A stretch of 64,000 bases of DNA, taken from Diplonema japonicum. Lineage: Eukaryota; Euglenozoa; Diplonemea; Diplonemida; Diplonemidae. A program made the translations under genes and the position numbers. Below are positions 45,102 to 54,019 of this stretch, one piece after another. The notes beneath the pieces are model-generated. The model was not told the DNA's origin, did no database searches, and saw nothing but the letters and a program-made list of their open reading frames with translations. Position 1 is the first letter of the stretch. Every line of letters starts with the position of its first letter. Where the stretch lies: assembly GCA_964019335.1 (NCBI GenBank), contig OZ025658.1, positions 434,001-498,000 of the forward strand, given 5' to 3'.

Positions 45102-46830
45102 TGAGTTAAAGGACCTGCACAAGACTACTTGATTACAGGGGGTACACCACAGCCGAGTTGTAGCTTCTTCTGCGTTCCGTGTCATGTCCTTAATGTGTGT
45201 GGTGTTCAGCTCAACCCCAGCCGGGGCATCCTGGGTAACCAAGATTCTGCTTGTGCAGGATTGGGTCGTTCCATTCCCTTCTGCCAAACTGAAAGTCGGA
45301 ACTTGGCAGAATGGCAGAACCGGAACTTGGTGGAACAGGGAATTCCTTACTTTTTTTTTTTGTTTTAACAATATTATTGTTGAGACTAAAAACTAGTTGA
45401 TGGCAGTGTAATGAGCTATTTTATTAGGTAAAATTCCGCTCATGCACACAAACAAATGGAGTGTCAAACTAGTTTTTTTTTTTCCCCCCCCTTTTTTTTT
45501 CCTCTTTGCATCATCAAGGTTGAAAGTGGTGACTATATCACCCAACACTGACAGCACAATATTCCATGTTGTGTCCTTAATGTGTGCAGTGTGCAGCTCA
45601 ACACCAGCCATGGCCCTGGTAACTAAGATTCTGGGCCTGTGTAGTTTGCTGCCAGTTCATCACCCTGAGCATCTGCAATACGTTCCTCCACTCGGGCACA
45701 ACCAGTGATGACCAACATGGAGGTCAACAGTGAACAACACATCTGATGTACTTCTTATATTTCCATGTTATCTCCACCACCAGAATGATATATATGAGTT
45801 AAAAGAGGCTGGTGTTGGTGGTGCCCTGCACAAGAACTGTCTGCTTGATTACAGGGGTGCACTGCAACCGAGTTGTAGCTTCTTCTGCATTCCATGTCAT
45901 GTCTTTAATGTGTGTGGTGTAGTTTACTGCCTTGTCACCCTAAGCATCTGCATTATGTTCTTCCACTCGGGAGCTACTGGTGATGACCAATGAGGAGGTC
46001 AACAGTGAACAACACATCTGATGTTTTTTCATGCTATCCCCACCACCTTTGGAATAATATACAAGAGTTAAAGGAGGCTGGTGTTGGCAGTGCCCTGCAC
46101 AAGAACTGTCTACTTGGATGGACCCACCCTGACAGCCAGAGACATCACAATGGGAACAGAGAACAAAGAAAGGAAATAGTGTGAGAATTGAAATAATTAA
46201 TGGGATGAACAGGACAAATGAGAAAAGAAAAAGAAAAGGGAACAGGTTCAACAGAGACAACAAATATGCACCTATGCAGAAGGGCTGCTGCATGCCTGAA
46301 AGACAGAGCTGGTAGACTTTAGTGGGGCACTGTCCTCTTCCACTAGCTAGGCTGACAAAACTTTGCAGCAAGAAAGACAAAGCCTGGAAATGAGAAGGAT
46401 GAGAGGGCATACTGTTTCTCCATGGATCAACACCCATAAAGTAAGGCTGGAATTGGGTTAGGCAAGGGGTGCTAAGGTCATAAGAGTCTGTGGCTTGGGG
46501 GACAAAACAGGCTATAACTGAACAGTTGGCTGTTTCCTTGGCTGGATGGGTTGCACTGCAACTTAAATACAAAGGCAAAGCAGAAATGCAACTGGAAATA
46601 TATGAGTTAAAGGAGGCTGGTGTTGGCAGCACCCTGCACAAGAACTGTCTACTTGATTACAGGGGGCACACCACAGCCAAGTTGTAGCTTCTTCTGCATT
46701 CTGCATCATTTCCTTAATGCATGCAGATTGCAACTCAACCACAGCCATGGTGCCCCTGTAATGGAGGTCAACAGTGAACAACGCATCTGATATACTTTTT
46801 ATATTTCCATATTTCTGTGATCCCCACCAC
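45102..46830 (-). repeat. cluster of inverted R1 copies and fragments
   Basis: Inverted R1 segments lie at about 45102-45262, 45569-45784, 45788-46048, 46060-46115 and 46597-46830, recognised by ATGAGTTAAA at the left and CCACC or CCCACCACC at the right. They are variably truncated and 75-90 percent alike by eye. Between 46120 and 46590 is sequence not found elsewhere in the window. Confidence 0.6.
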
Positions 46831-46839
46831 CAAATAACA

Positions 46840-47680
46840 TGAAAGAGGTAAGTTCTGCATTGTGTTCTTAATGCAGTGTGCAATGGACATGGTGGAACTG
46901 GTGGAACATGGTGAAACTGGCAGAACATGGTGGAACTCCCCAAAGACAAACAGCTTGGGCAGGAAAGCCAAAGTCTGCATCAATCGACTGAAGACAGGAC
47001 ACCACCCACTGAAGGACTACCATGAGGGTCCAAAGCATTTTTTTTTTTCTAGGGACCCTCACACATTTAGCACCCTCACAGACTTTCTTGGAAATTTTTG
47101 GCCAAAAAAAATTTTTTTTTTTCCCAGGGGACCCCAAACTTGGGGTCACTTTGGCAATTTTTGACCCCAAAATTTTTTTTCTGGAAAAAGCCAGAAATCA
47201 TGAAATTTATATTAAAAACACCTTATAAACCCATTTCTGCAAACCAAAAAGTTCAGAAAGGTGTTTAGGTGGAATACACATCTCTAAACTATATTCTGAA
47301 GTAAAAAGTAAGTAAAAATCCGAAAATCTCAGGGGGGTAACTCATCCTCATGACAACACTGGGAGGGCAAAAAATAATTTTTTTTTGAACACCCAATTTG
47401 GTCCTGAAAATGGAATTCTGAACAGCCAATGGAAAGTTTTAACCCCACTTGGACTGAAAGTTTTTTTTTCAAAAATCACTTTAGGAATTTTCCTTAGGGT
47501 CTAAATGGCCACCTGAAAATCACAAAATCAAGCTTCATTTTAGAATGGTATTTTTGGAATTTTGGCCTAATTTTGGGTGATGATAAGTAAAATTCCCCTT
47601 GAAGTAGGTTTCCCAGCTGTGGTTACCTAATCAAAATTTTTTTTCCTTCAAGGAACAGTGATGGGTGAATCCTAATTAGG
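46840..47680. other. AT-rich unique spacer in the strand-switch region
   Basis: No gene or repeat is recognised. It has several runs of 8-12 T or A and small palindromes such as GGACCCCAAACTTGGGGTC near 47130. This non-repetitive stretch is the most likely place for unique promoter or replication signals. Confidence 0.4.
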
Positions 47681-47707
47681 ACTAGACCAGACTGGACTGG
47701 ACTGGAC

Positions 47708-47990
47708 CGGATCCAGCGTGAATTTCGACCCAATTATGCCAGACTGACTGGACTGACCAGACTGACCAGACTGGACTGGACCGGACTGGACCGGACTGGA
47801 CTGGACTGGACCGGACAAGATACACCACAACACCACATCCCCCCCTTTTTTTTTTGCTGCAGAGTTCAAACATATAAACAGATGTCTACAAGAAAAGATG
47901 TTACACAGGTACTGAGAGACGACAACAACAACAACAACAACGAGAAACGAAGAAAAAAAAAAATTATCTTGTTTTTCAGGTGGTGGGGAT
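47708..47990. repeat. direct duplicate of 42744-43120
   Basis: The segment from GGATCCAGCGTGAATTTCG through a shortened GGACT array, the poly(T)-GCTGCAGAGTTCAAAC block and the (CAA)n tract repeats 42744-43120 almost exactly. An R1 fragment (47978-48105) follows in both places. Confidence 0.75.
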
Positions 47991-48108
47991 AACATGAAAA
48001 TATAAGAAAAACATCAGATGTGTTGTTTGCTGTTGACCTCCTCATCGGTCATCACCAAGCAAACCGCATGAGTGCAGAATCTTGGTTTCCTGGGGCGCCC
48101 CGGCTAGG

Positions 48109-48286
48109 GCAGTGATGGGTGAATCCGGTCCGGTCCGGTGTACCCATTTTACCGGACTGACCGGACTGACCGGATCGGCCGGACTGACCAGACTGACCGG
48201 ACTCAAAAATTTTCTGCAATTTTTGACACACCTGCAAACACTTTTTTTTCAAATATTTTTGGACAATGATTTTTTTTTTTTTTTTT

Positions 48287-48319
<33 letters not shown>

Positions 48320-48514
48320 CTTTTTCTTCTTCTTCATACCACAGACATGCACAGCTCCATCAAGCCATTTGCACCTATCTACTCCGGTGCACTGCAGCTG
48401 CAGGTATGTACAAATGTCCGGAAATGTTGTATTTGGATGTAATACAACCCGGCTGTGGTGATCGATGCGGAACACAGAAGAAGCTACAACCCGGCCGCGG
48501 TGAGAGATATATGA
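48109..48514 (+). repeat. repeat R2, third copy
   Basis: Matches 44733-45090 closely, with an extended T-rich tract (two runs, 48270-48319) and a GC-richer GGACC array. Confidence 0.65.
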
Positions 48515-48901
48515 GTCCCTGATCCCCAAATGGAGAGTGTACCATCCTGTTTCTCGCGGAAACAGAGAACCTACCCCCTCCCCACCACAGCAGCCGAACG
48601 GTTCACTTGGTTCCCCTGTTCCCTTTCATGTTCCCCTGAATTCCCTCGAGGGAATCATTCCCTCTGTTCCCCCGGATTCCCTCAAATTCCCTCAAGGGAA
48701 CAATCCAACACTGCCCAGCAGGCAAAAAAGAAGAAATAAAAAAAGGTAAGGAATTCCGGTTCCAAATTCCGATTTTCCAGTTTGGCGGAAGGGAACAGAA
48801 CCACCTACCCCTGCTGACAGCAACAGCTGATCAAGTGAATGTTTCTTTGCCTTATTCCTCTACACTAAATTAACAGTAATCATAATGAGCAGGACAAAGA
48901 G

Positions 48902-50563
48902 ATGATAACTATCACCCATATAACTAACTGGTTAATCCACCCTCATGATGATTCTGGGACCATTTTCACAAAGAAATTGATATGGTTGGGGTCTCTTGTG
49001 GGAATTGCGTTGCTGGGCTATGGTTTGATATTGAATTCCTCAAAAGGGTCTTCGTGGGAAATAGCGGAGCCCATCCCAGGGCTCGTGATGTGCATCATTG
49101 TCTTTGTGCAGCTTATTTATGAAAAAAGGTTGCGATACCAGCTGCTGGAAGTACAGTTATATGCAATGGGGGCCAGCTTCTTGATGGAAGACATCAAGTC
49201 TGTTGTGATGAAATCAACAAGAACGTGGCCCTATTTTATCATTTTAATCGATACTTGCTTGGTGTGCAAGCTTCCGTCCAGGATTAGTGCTATCCTTGTT
49301 GTGACTCTGGTTGTATGGCTCTTGTTACTTGCCATAGAAAGCTCCACACGGTTCGGTCTGTATGACATGTCTGTGTTCCCCTCACAAAAAAGGCGGCAAG
49401 AAGCCTTCTCTTGCCAGGCCTTGCCGTGTAAAGAAGATGCCAGCGATACAGCTTCCATTTGCATGGCGCAACTTGCCGTATTCTTCTTTGACTTCTACTA
49501 CACCCGAGAGTTTGCAGTTGACCTTCAGAAGGAACATGATAAGATGCAGAGTGTAGTCAAGTCGACGGAGAGCATAGCCTCCTCCCTGTCTTTCTTTGAC
49601 CTCGAGGCCGCCAATGAAGTACTCGCTGTCTCTGGGTTGCCCCCAGGTCTCCATGAAGCCTTTGAAACTATACTGGGGAATCTGTATGCCTATAAGCCAT
49701 ACCTCCAGCAGTCATGTTTGCTGCAGCCCGAGAACCTCCTGCGAAGTACGCTGGCCACAAACCCGGTTTCTACACACGAAACTATGCTCACATCTTCATT
49801 CCCTTCTTCCGTGAAGAAGACGTGCAGCTATATCTTGGCAAACATGCTCAACACACATGCAGCTGTTGAGTTATGTTCATCCAACTTCCTCATTAACCAA
49901 TGCACTTTTGTGGAGTATGTGTTCCTGAACTGCACGGAAGCAGGTGGTGTCGTAGATCACGTGTTGGGTGACCGTGTGCATGCCTCTTTCAATGCCGCGC
50001 GGAAATGCCCTGAATATGTGAAGCATGCAGTGACAAGTGCAACCAACATTGAGCGTAGCTTAAACGACATAGATGCAAAGGCCACCTTCGGCGTATCTTC
50101 CGGTATTGCCTTCTGTGGCTCCTTTGGATGTGCGGATGTCATGTCGTATGCAAGTATCGGTGATGCAGTTGTGATGGCCTCCAATCTTGAGAAGCTTGCG
50201 AAGTTGGAAAGCAAATCCATTGTGTGTTGCAAAACAATATATAGGCAGTTGTCGTTTTCCCATAAGATGAAGATCATCCTTCAAAAACTGATTATCCTCA
50301 GAACGGGCAGCCAAGAGCTTGCCTACGAAGTGCTCTTCAGCGATATGTCACCACCGCTAGACAGTGAGTGGATGTACCAACTGCCCGAGAACGAGTACGA
50401 CAACTACAACGAGGCGGGGAAACACTATATCAAAGGCAATCAAACCGAAGCCATCCGTCTGCTGCAGATTAAGAGGAAGAGAAGTCCCGCCGTTGCCGAC
50501 TGCGAACAACGGCTCATGGAATGCATCAATCTCGATGAAGCTGTACTGTTTACATATTTGTAA
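48902..50563 (+). CDS. multi-pass membrane protein with degenerate class III cyclase domain
   Basis: 553 residues. Four hydrophobic helices occupy about 28-45, 58-73, 108-125 and 130-145, followed by a long soluble region. Residues 325-480 still follow the cyclase fold: VDHVLGDRVHASF, ATFGVSSGIAFCGSFG, SIGDAVVMASNLEKLAK. The usual Asn and Arg of VNLASRLE are Val and Asn, and the first metal Asp motif is unrecognisable (VFLNCTEAG), so it should be catalytically dead. It is the first gene of the plus-strand array. A six-codon upstream frame starts at 48885 and its TGA overlaps the chosen ATG as ATGA. A spliced-leader AG is likely at 48876. It is related in design to the cyclase-like gene at 3735-5222. 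Confidence 0.75.
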   Translation: MITITHITNWLIHPHDDSGTIFTKKLIWLGSLVGIALLGYGLILNSSKGSSWEIAEPIPGLVMCIIVFVQLIYEKRLRYQLLEVQLYAMGASFLMEDIKSVVMKSTRTWPYFIILIDTCLVCKLPSRISAILVVTLVVWLLLLAIESSTRFGLYDMSVFPSQKRRQEAFSCQALPCKEDASDTASICMAQLAVFFFDFYYTREFAVDLQKEHDKMQSVVKSTESIASSLSFFDLEAANEVLAVSGLPPGLHEAFETILGNLYAYKPYLQQSCLLQPENLLRSTLATNPVSTHETMLTSSFPSSVKKTCSYILANMLNTHAAVELCSSNFLINQCTFVEYVFLNCTEAGGVVDHVLGDRVHASFNAARKCPEYVKHAVTSATNIERSLNDIDAKATFGVSSGIAFCGSFGCADVMSYASIGDAVVMASNLEKLAKLESKSIVCCKTIYRQLSFSHKMKIILQKLIILRTGSQELAYEVLFSDMSPPLDSEWMYQLPENEYDNYNEAGKHYIKGNQTEAIRLLQIKRKRSPAVADCEQRLMECINLDEAVLFTYL

Positions 50564-50653
50564 TCGAAACCGGTGTTTACACACTTGCTTTCTCGTTTTA
50601 TTTCCGAGTACTCGTCACCACATCTAGCCACCACAGAAAGCACGACCACCAAC

Positions 50654-51562
50654 ATGATATCCCTTCTCCTGACAACGGTGATGGCGGCCCTCTTGAGGAA
50701 GACGCCTATTCTCATGGCCCACGACTGTGCAACGGGGTACTTGAAGCCGACCATTGCAACCAAAGAAGTTTACGACTGGACCATCACACAAGCAGGGAGG
50801 TTCCCCCAGCAGCTGAGCTGCGGTGCCCGTGGATTTGATCTGAGGCCCGCCACACGCGACGGGAGACTCATCATGCACCACGGGGCAGTCGACGTGCACA
50901 CACCCCTCACTGAGGCCCTTGGTGAAATGGTGGACTGGCTTGCACAGCCAAACAACACTCACGAATTCGTAGTGCTAGTGGTACACGACTGCTCAGGCAA
51001 GGACTGCGACGACATGGTCGACGCCGCACTCAAGAAGATGAACCTCACCGTCGAGCCGTGCAAGAATCTCGAGCTCCACTCGTACAACCACGTAAAGGAA
51101 AAGAGTAGGCTGCCCAGGGGCGGCTCGCTTATTATTTACAGGGGTTGCAATAAGAGCAACTACGACGACAGGATCACGTGCTACCCCCCTTACGAGAAGA
51201 AGGCAGTGACGGCCGACCCTACCGACGCCCCATGCTGCTACGGGCGGCAGAAAGACAAGGAGGACGCGTTCAGGGCCATGTGGGCCTACATGAACCGCAC
51301 ATCCGAGGCAGAGTACCCATGGGAACAACTGTCTCAGTTGCAGGCGCTCTGGCAGGAGAACGCAGAGGGGATCACAATCGGGACTACGCTGGAATCCTCG
51401 CTTGTGAAGGATGAGGAGAGGTCACAGCTCAACAACGAGGTGCTGCTCAGGTTGAAGCAAGGGTGGTTCAAGAACATCAACTTCTTGGAGATGAACAACG
51501 TATGCGATAAGGGACTTGAGATCAGTGCTGAGCTCCTTAAGAGGAGAGAGCTCCTTGAGTAG
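50654..51562 (+). CDS. PI-PLC X-domain protein
   Basis: 302 residues with a short hydrophobic N-terminus. The phosphatidylinositol-specific phospholipase C X box is clear: the first catalytic His in LMAHDCATGYL (about 23), the GARGFDLRP motif, and the second His in LIMHHGAVD (about 76), then EFVVLVVHDC. No Y box, C2 or PH domain is present, so it is the compact PLCXD/bacterial type rather than the eukaryotic PLC-delta type. It would cleave PI or GPI-type lipids, or act as a glycerophospho-ligand binding protein. Cysteine pairs later in the chain (CPPY, PCCYGR) suggest export. The start ATG at 50654 lies 18 nt after a CACAG at 50636 with a pyrimidine tract upstream. Confidence 0.85.
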   Translation: MISLLLTTVMAALLRKTPILMAHDCATGYLKPTIATKEVYDWTITQAGRFPQQLSCGARGFDLRPATRDGRLIMHHGAVDVHTPLTEALGEMVDWLAQPNNTHEFVVLVVHDCSGKDCDDMVDAALKKMNLTVEPCKNLELHSYNHVKEKSRLPRGGSLIIYRGCNKSNYDDRITCYPPYEKKAVTADPTDAPCCYGRQKDKEDAFRAMWAYMNRTSEAEYPWEQLSQLQALWQENAEGITIGTTLESSLVKDEERSQLNNEVLLRLKQGWFKNINFLEMNNVCDKGLEISAELLKRRELLE

Positions 51563-52088
51563 ATGTATGTGGTTGCTGCTTACGCGTGTATTGACTTGTT
51601 TTCACCATATTTGTGGCACTCCTTCCGTTCTTTTCTAGTTTTCTCTTCAAAAATTCGTGGTTTTGTACGCAGATAGTAACGCGTAATGGCGGCTAGTGCA
51701 CCCTGTATCATTAGTGTGGGGACAACCTCTATAAAATTCTTCGATGCCTTGCTTAGCCTGCCATGTGTCACACAGCATGTAAGTTACTTCAGAATAACAT
51801 TTCACTTGCGATGGGAAATTCCTGTTTTCCTTTGCTTTTTTCTTTTTCTGCTCTTCTTTTTCTTGGTGCCACTAGTCTAAACGTAGTTTTATCGTTATCT
51901 GAACCTTTCATTTTTCCTTCTTTCGATCCTGTACTTTCTCTTTTTTTCTTAGTTTATTTTTCTCTTTTTTTTTTTTATCCTCTTCATTCTGTCTCGTTTC
52001 TTCTTGTTTATCTTAGCGAGTTTCTTTCATTCTTTTTTATTTTTACATTTACTCCTTGTACCGACTTTCGACCGCCCACCCACCAGAC
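51563..52088 (+). promoter_or_regulatory. gene-free spacer with long pyrimidine tract and spliced-leader acceptor
   Basis: From about 51820 to 52060 the plus strand is dominated by T and C. It ends ACCCACCAG with AG at 52085-52086, two bases before the SGNH start codon. This would give one of the shortest possible 5' UTRs. Confidence 0.55.
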
Positions 52089-52643
52089 ATGGCCAACAGG
52101 TATGTAGCAAGGTTCAGGAGCCTGAGCAAGGTAGCCCCCGAGAACGGAATTGTTCTGTTTGGAGATTCTGATGTACAGCACTGGAGGGACGAGGGGAAGC
52201 TTCCTGGGTGGGGGGTGTTTTGCGGTGTGAACGGAGCTAGAATGGAGGACATGGCCGACTTCGTCGAGGAAATGGTAACGGTGCTGAAGCCGCGTGCCGT
52301 AGTGGCAGTTGGTGGGGAGAATGATATTGCTGAAATTAACACTGTCCCTGAAAAAGCCGTGCAGAGGTTCGTGGAAGTCCTCGCCACACACGGTGTGCCT
52401 TTGCTCATCCTCGGCTGCAAACCAGAGCCCTGCACCCGTGCCCTTTGGCCACTGTACCTCGAATACGACGACGTGCAACGCGCTGCTGTGGACACACACC
52501 CCACAGCCACCTTCCTCGACTTCTGGTACATGAAAAATGAAAAGCTTTACTCCCACGACGAGCTGCACCTCTCGAAGAAGGGGTACGATGAATGGAATAC
52601 CCGCGTGGCAGAGACACTGCAAGAAATGGGAATTGAAGTGTAA
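52089..52643 (+). CDS. SGNH/GDSL-like hydrolase, 184 aa
   Basis: Single compact SGNH domain. Block I is GIVLFGDSDVQHW with the Ser nucleophile, block II WGVFCGVNGAR with Gly, block III AVGGENDIAE with Asn, and block V DELHLSKKGYDEW with the Asp/His pair. All catalytic residues are present. There is no signal peptide, so a cytosolic esterase or lipase-like enzyme is likely; substrate unknown. It begins at MANRYVARF, supported by the AG two bases upstream, and ends 53 nt before an R1 repeat copy. Confidence 0.88.
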   Translation: MANRYVARFRSLSKVAPENGIVLFGDSDVQHWRDEGKLPGWGVFCGVNGARMEDMADFVEEMVTVLKPRAVVAVGGENDIAEINTVPEKAVQRFVEVLATHGVPLLILGCKPEPCTRALWPLYLEYDDVQRAAVDTHPTATFLDFWYMKNEKLYSHDELHLSKKGYDEWNTRVAETLQEMGIEV

Positions 52644-52696
52644 AACTTGAGAAAAAAAATACACTTTACTAAACGTTTTCCTATTTAAGATATAAA

Positions 52697-52975
52697 GTAC
52701 AATGTGTTGTTCGCTGCTGACCTCCTCGTCGGTCACCACTGGTAGCGCCCTAGTGGAAGAACAAATTGCAGATGCTCAGGGTGACGAACAGACAGCAAAT
52801 TGCAAGAGCTCAGAATCTGGTTACCCGGGGACCCGCTAGGGTTGAGCTGCACACCACACGCATCAAGCGCATCAAGGACATGCAGAAGAAGCTACAGCTC
52901 GACTGAGGTGCACCCCTTGTAATCAAGTGACAGTGTTTGTGCAGGGCACCACCAACACTGACCTCCTTTATCTCT
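52697..52975 (+). repeat. dispersed repeat R1, copy upstream of CFD1
   Basis: Starts near AATGTGTTGTTCGCTG and ends CTCCTTTATCTCTTTCATAT. It is diverged from the 57820-58137 copy and lacks its first 30 nt. The pyrimidine-rich right end continues into the acceptor tract of the next gene. Confidence 0.7.
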
Positions 52976-53015
52976 TTCATATATTATTTTTCTCCTTCCA
53001 CTCTTACTCCTTCAG
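52976..53015 (+). promoter_or_regulatory. probable spliced-leader acceptor of CFD1
   Basis: A strong pyrimidine tract (TTTTTCTCCTTCCACTCTTA) precedes CTCCTTCAG with AG at 53014-53015, 10 nt before the ATG. Part of the tract derives from or abuts the R1 repeat. Confidence 0.6.
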
Positions 53016-53025
53016 CCGCCAAAAA

Positions 53026-53796
53026 ATGGAAAACGTACAACACAAGCTTGTAGTGCTCAGCGGGAAGGGGGGTGTAGGGAAGAGCACCGTAGCGTGCCAA
53101 CTGGCAATGGGCCTGGCCCAGAGCGGGAAGAAGGTGGGGTTGTTGGACGTGGATCTGTGTGGGCCGAGTGTGCCGAAGATCATGGGTGTGGAAGGGAAGG
53201 ATGTGACGCAAGGTGAAACAGGGTGGGTCCCTGTCACAACAGAGGGCAGCGGGGTGAAGGTAATGAGCATTCAATTTTTGCTGGAAAACGAAGGAGACGC
53301 TGTCGTGTGGAGAGGGCCCAGGAAAGACCAGTGCATCAAGCAGTTCTTGAAGGACGTGGAATGGGGTGCCTTGGACGTGCTGGTGATAGACACACCACCT
53401 GGCACTTCAGATGAACACATTACACTTTGCGAAGTGCTGCGACCCCTACCCAACATTGGTGCTGTTGTGGTCACGAGTCCTCAGAACGTAGCCTGCGACG
53501 CCGTCCGCAAGGAGCTCTCCTTCTGCAAGAAGTTGAACCTCCCTGTGCATGGCATCATCGAGAACATGTCAGGGTTCGCGTGCCCCCATTGTGCGGACTG
53601 CACCCCCATCTTTTCCACGGGTGGTGGCCAGCAGCTCGCCACTGAATACACCCTCCCCTTTTTGGGCACCATCCCCCTCGATCCGAGGCTTTCGCAATCG
53701 GAGGACGCAGGCATTCATTTCACGAAAGCCTTCCCCGATTCTCAAACAGCCGTGTCCATAAACAACATATTAGGCAAGATTGCCACAGTTGTTTAG
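53026..53796 (+). CDS. CFD1: CFD1/NUBP2, cytosolic Fe-S scaffold ATPase
   Basis: 256 residues of the Mrp/NBP35 family. The deviant Walker A SGKGGVGKST (12-21) is followed by DVDLCGPSVPKIMG, the switch VIDTPPGTSDEH, and the C-terminal bridging cluster motif CPHCADC (Cys186, Cys189, Cys192). The absence of an N-terminal four-Cys ferredoxin-like motif separates it from NBP35/NUBP1 and identifies CFD1/NUBP2. The heterotetramer with NBP35 assembles 4Fe-4S clusters for cytosolic and nuclear proteins. The start is chosen at MENVQHK just after the acceptor AG; 33 codons of open frame further upstream are repeat and pyrimidine tract. Confidence 0.93.
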   Translation: MENVQHKLVVLSGKGGVGKSTVACQLAMGLAQSGKKVGLLDVDLCGPSVPKIMGVEGKDVTQGETGWVPVTTEGSGVKVMSIQFLLENEGDAVVWRGPRKDQCIKQFLKDVEWGALDVLVIDTPPGTSDEHITLCEVLRPLPNIGAVVVTSPQNVACDAVRKELSFCKKLNLPVHGIIENMSGFACPHCADCTPIFSTGGGQQLATEYTLPFLGTIPLDPRLSQSEDAGIHFTKAFPDSQTAVSINNILGKIATVV

Positions 53797-53989
53797 TGAA
53801 AACTGAGAAGGGGCTAGCGAAGGTGTAACGCAACTATGCATAGGAAGAGGGTGAGGGGGGCGGCTCGTGTTCAAAGCTGTCCTTCTGTCGCCTTCCTTTC
53901 CCCCCATTCTTTTTTTTTTTTTTTCCAAATTTTCTCTTTGTTCTCTCGTTCTGTGACCGCCCACCAATAGACCACATCTCCCAGGCCAC

Positions 53990-54016
53990 TACACACACAC
54001 ACACACACACACACAC
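53990..54016 (+). repeat. (CA)13 microsatellite in the 5' UTR of the PTB-like gene
   Basis: A perfect CA run ends 3 nt before the ATG of an RRM protein. CA-rich RNA is a known ligand class for PTB/hnRNP-L-type proteins, so self-binding is conceivable but unproven. Confidence 0.85.
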
Positions 54017-54019
54017 ATT

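Larger units (their letters stand above)
41981..48901. other. divergent strand-switch region filled with repeats
   Basis: All host genes to the left are minus and all to the right plus. In kinetoplastids such divergent switches hold RNA polymerase II start regions; the same role here is inferred. The 6.9 kb contain no credible gene. They are made of the second MITE-like copy, GGACT/GGACC minisatellites, both orientations of the dispersed repeat R1, three copies of a second repeat R2, and unique AT-rich DNA at about 46840-47680. Confidence 0.7.
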
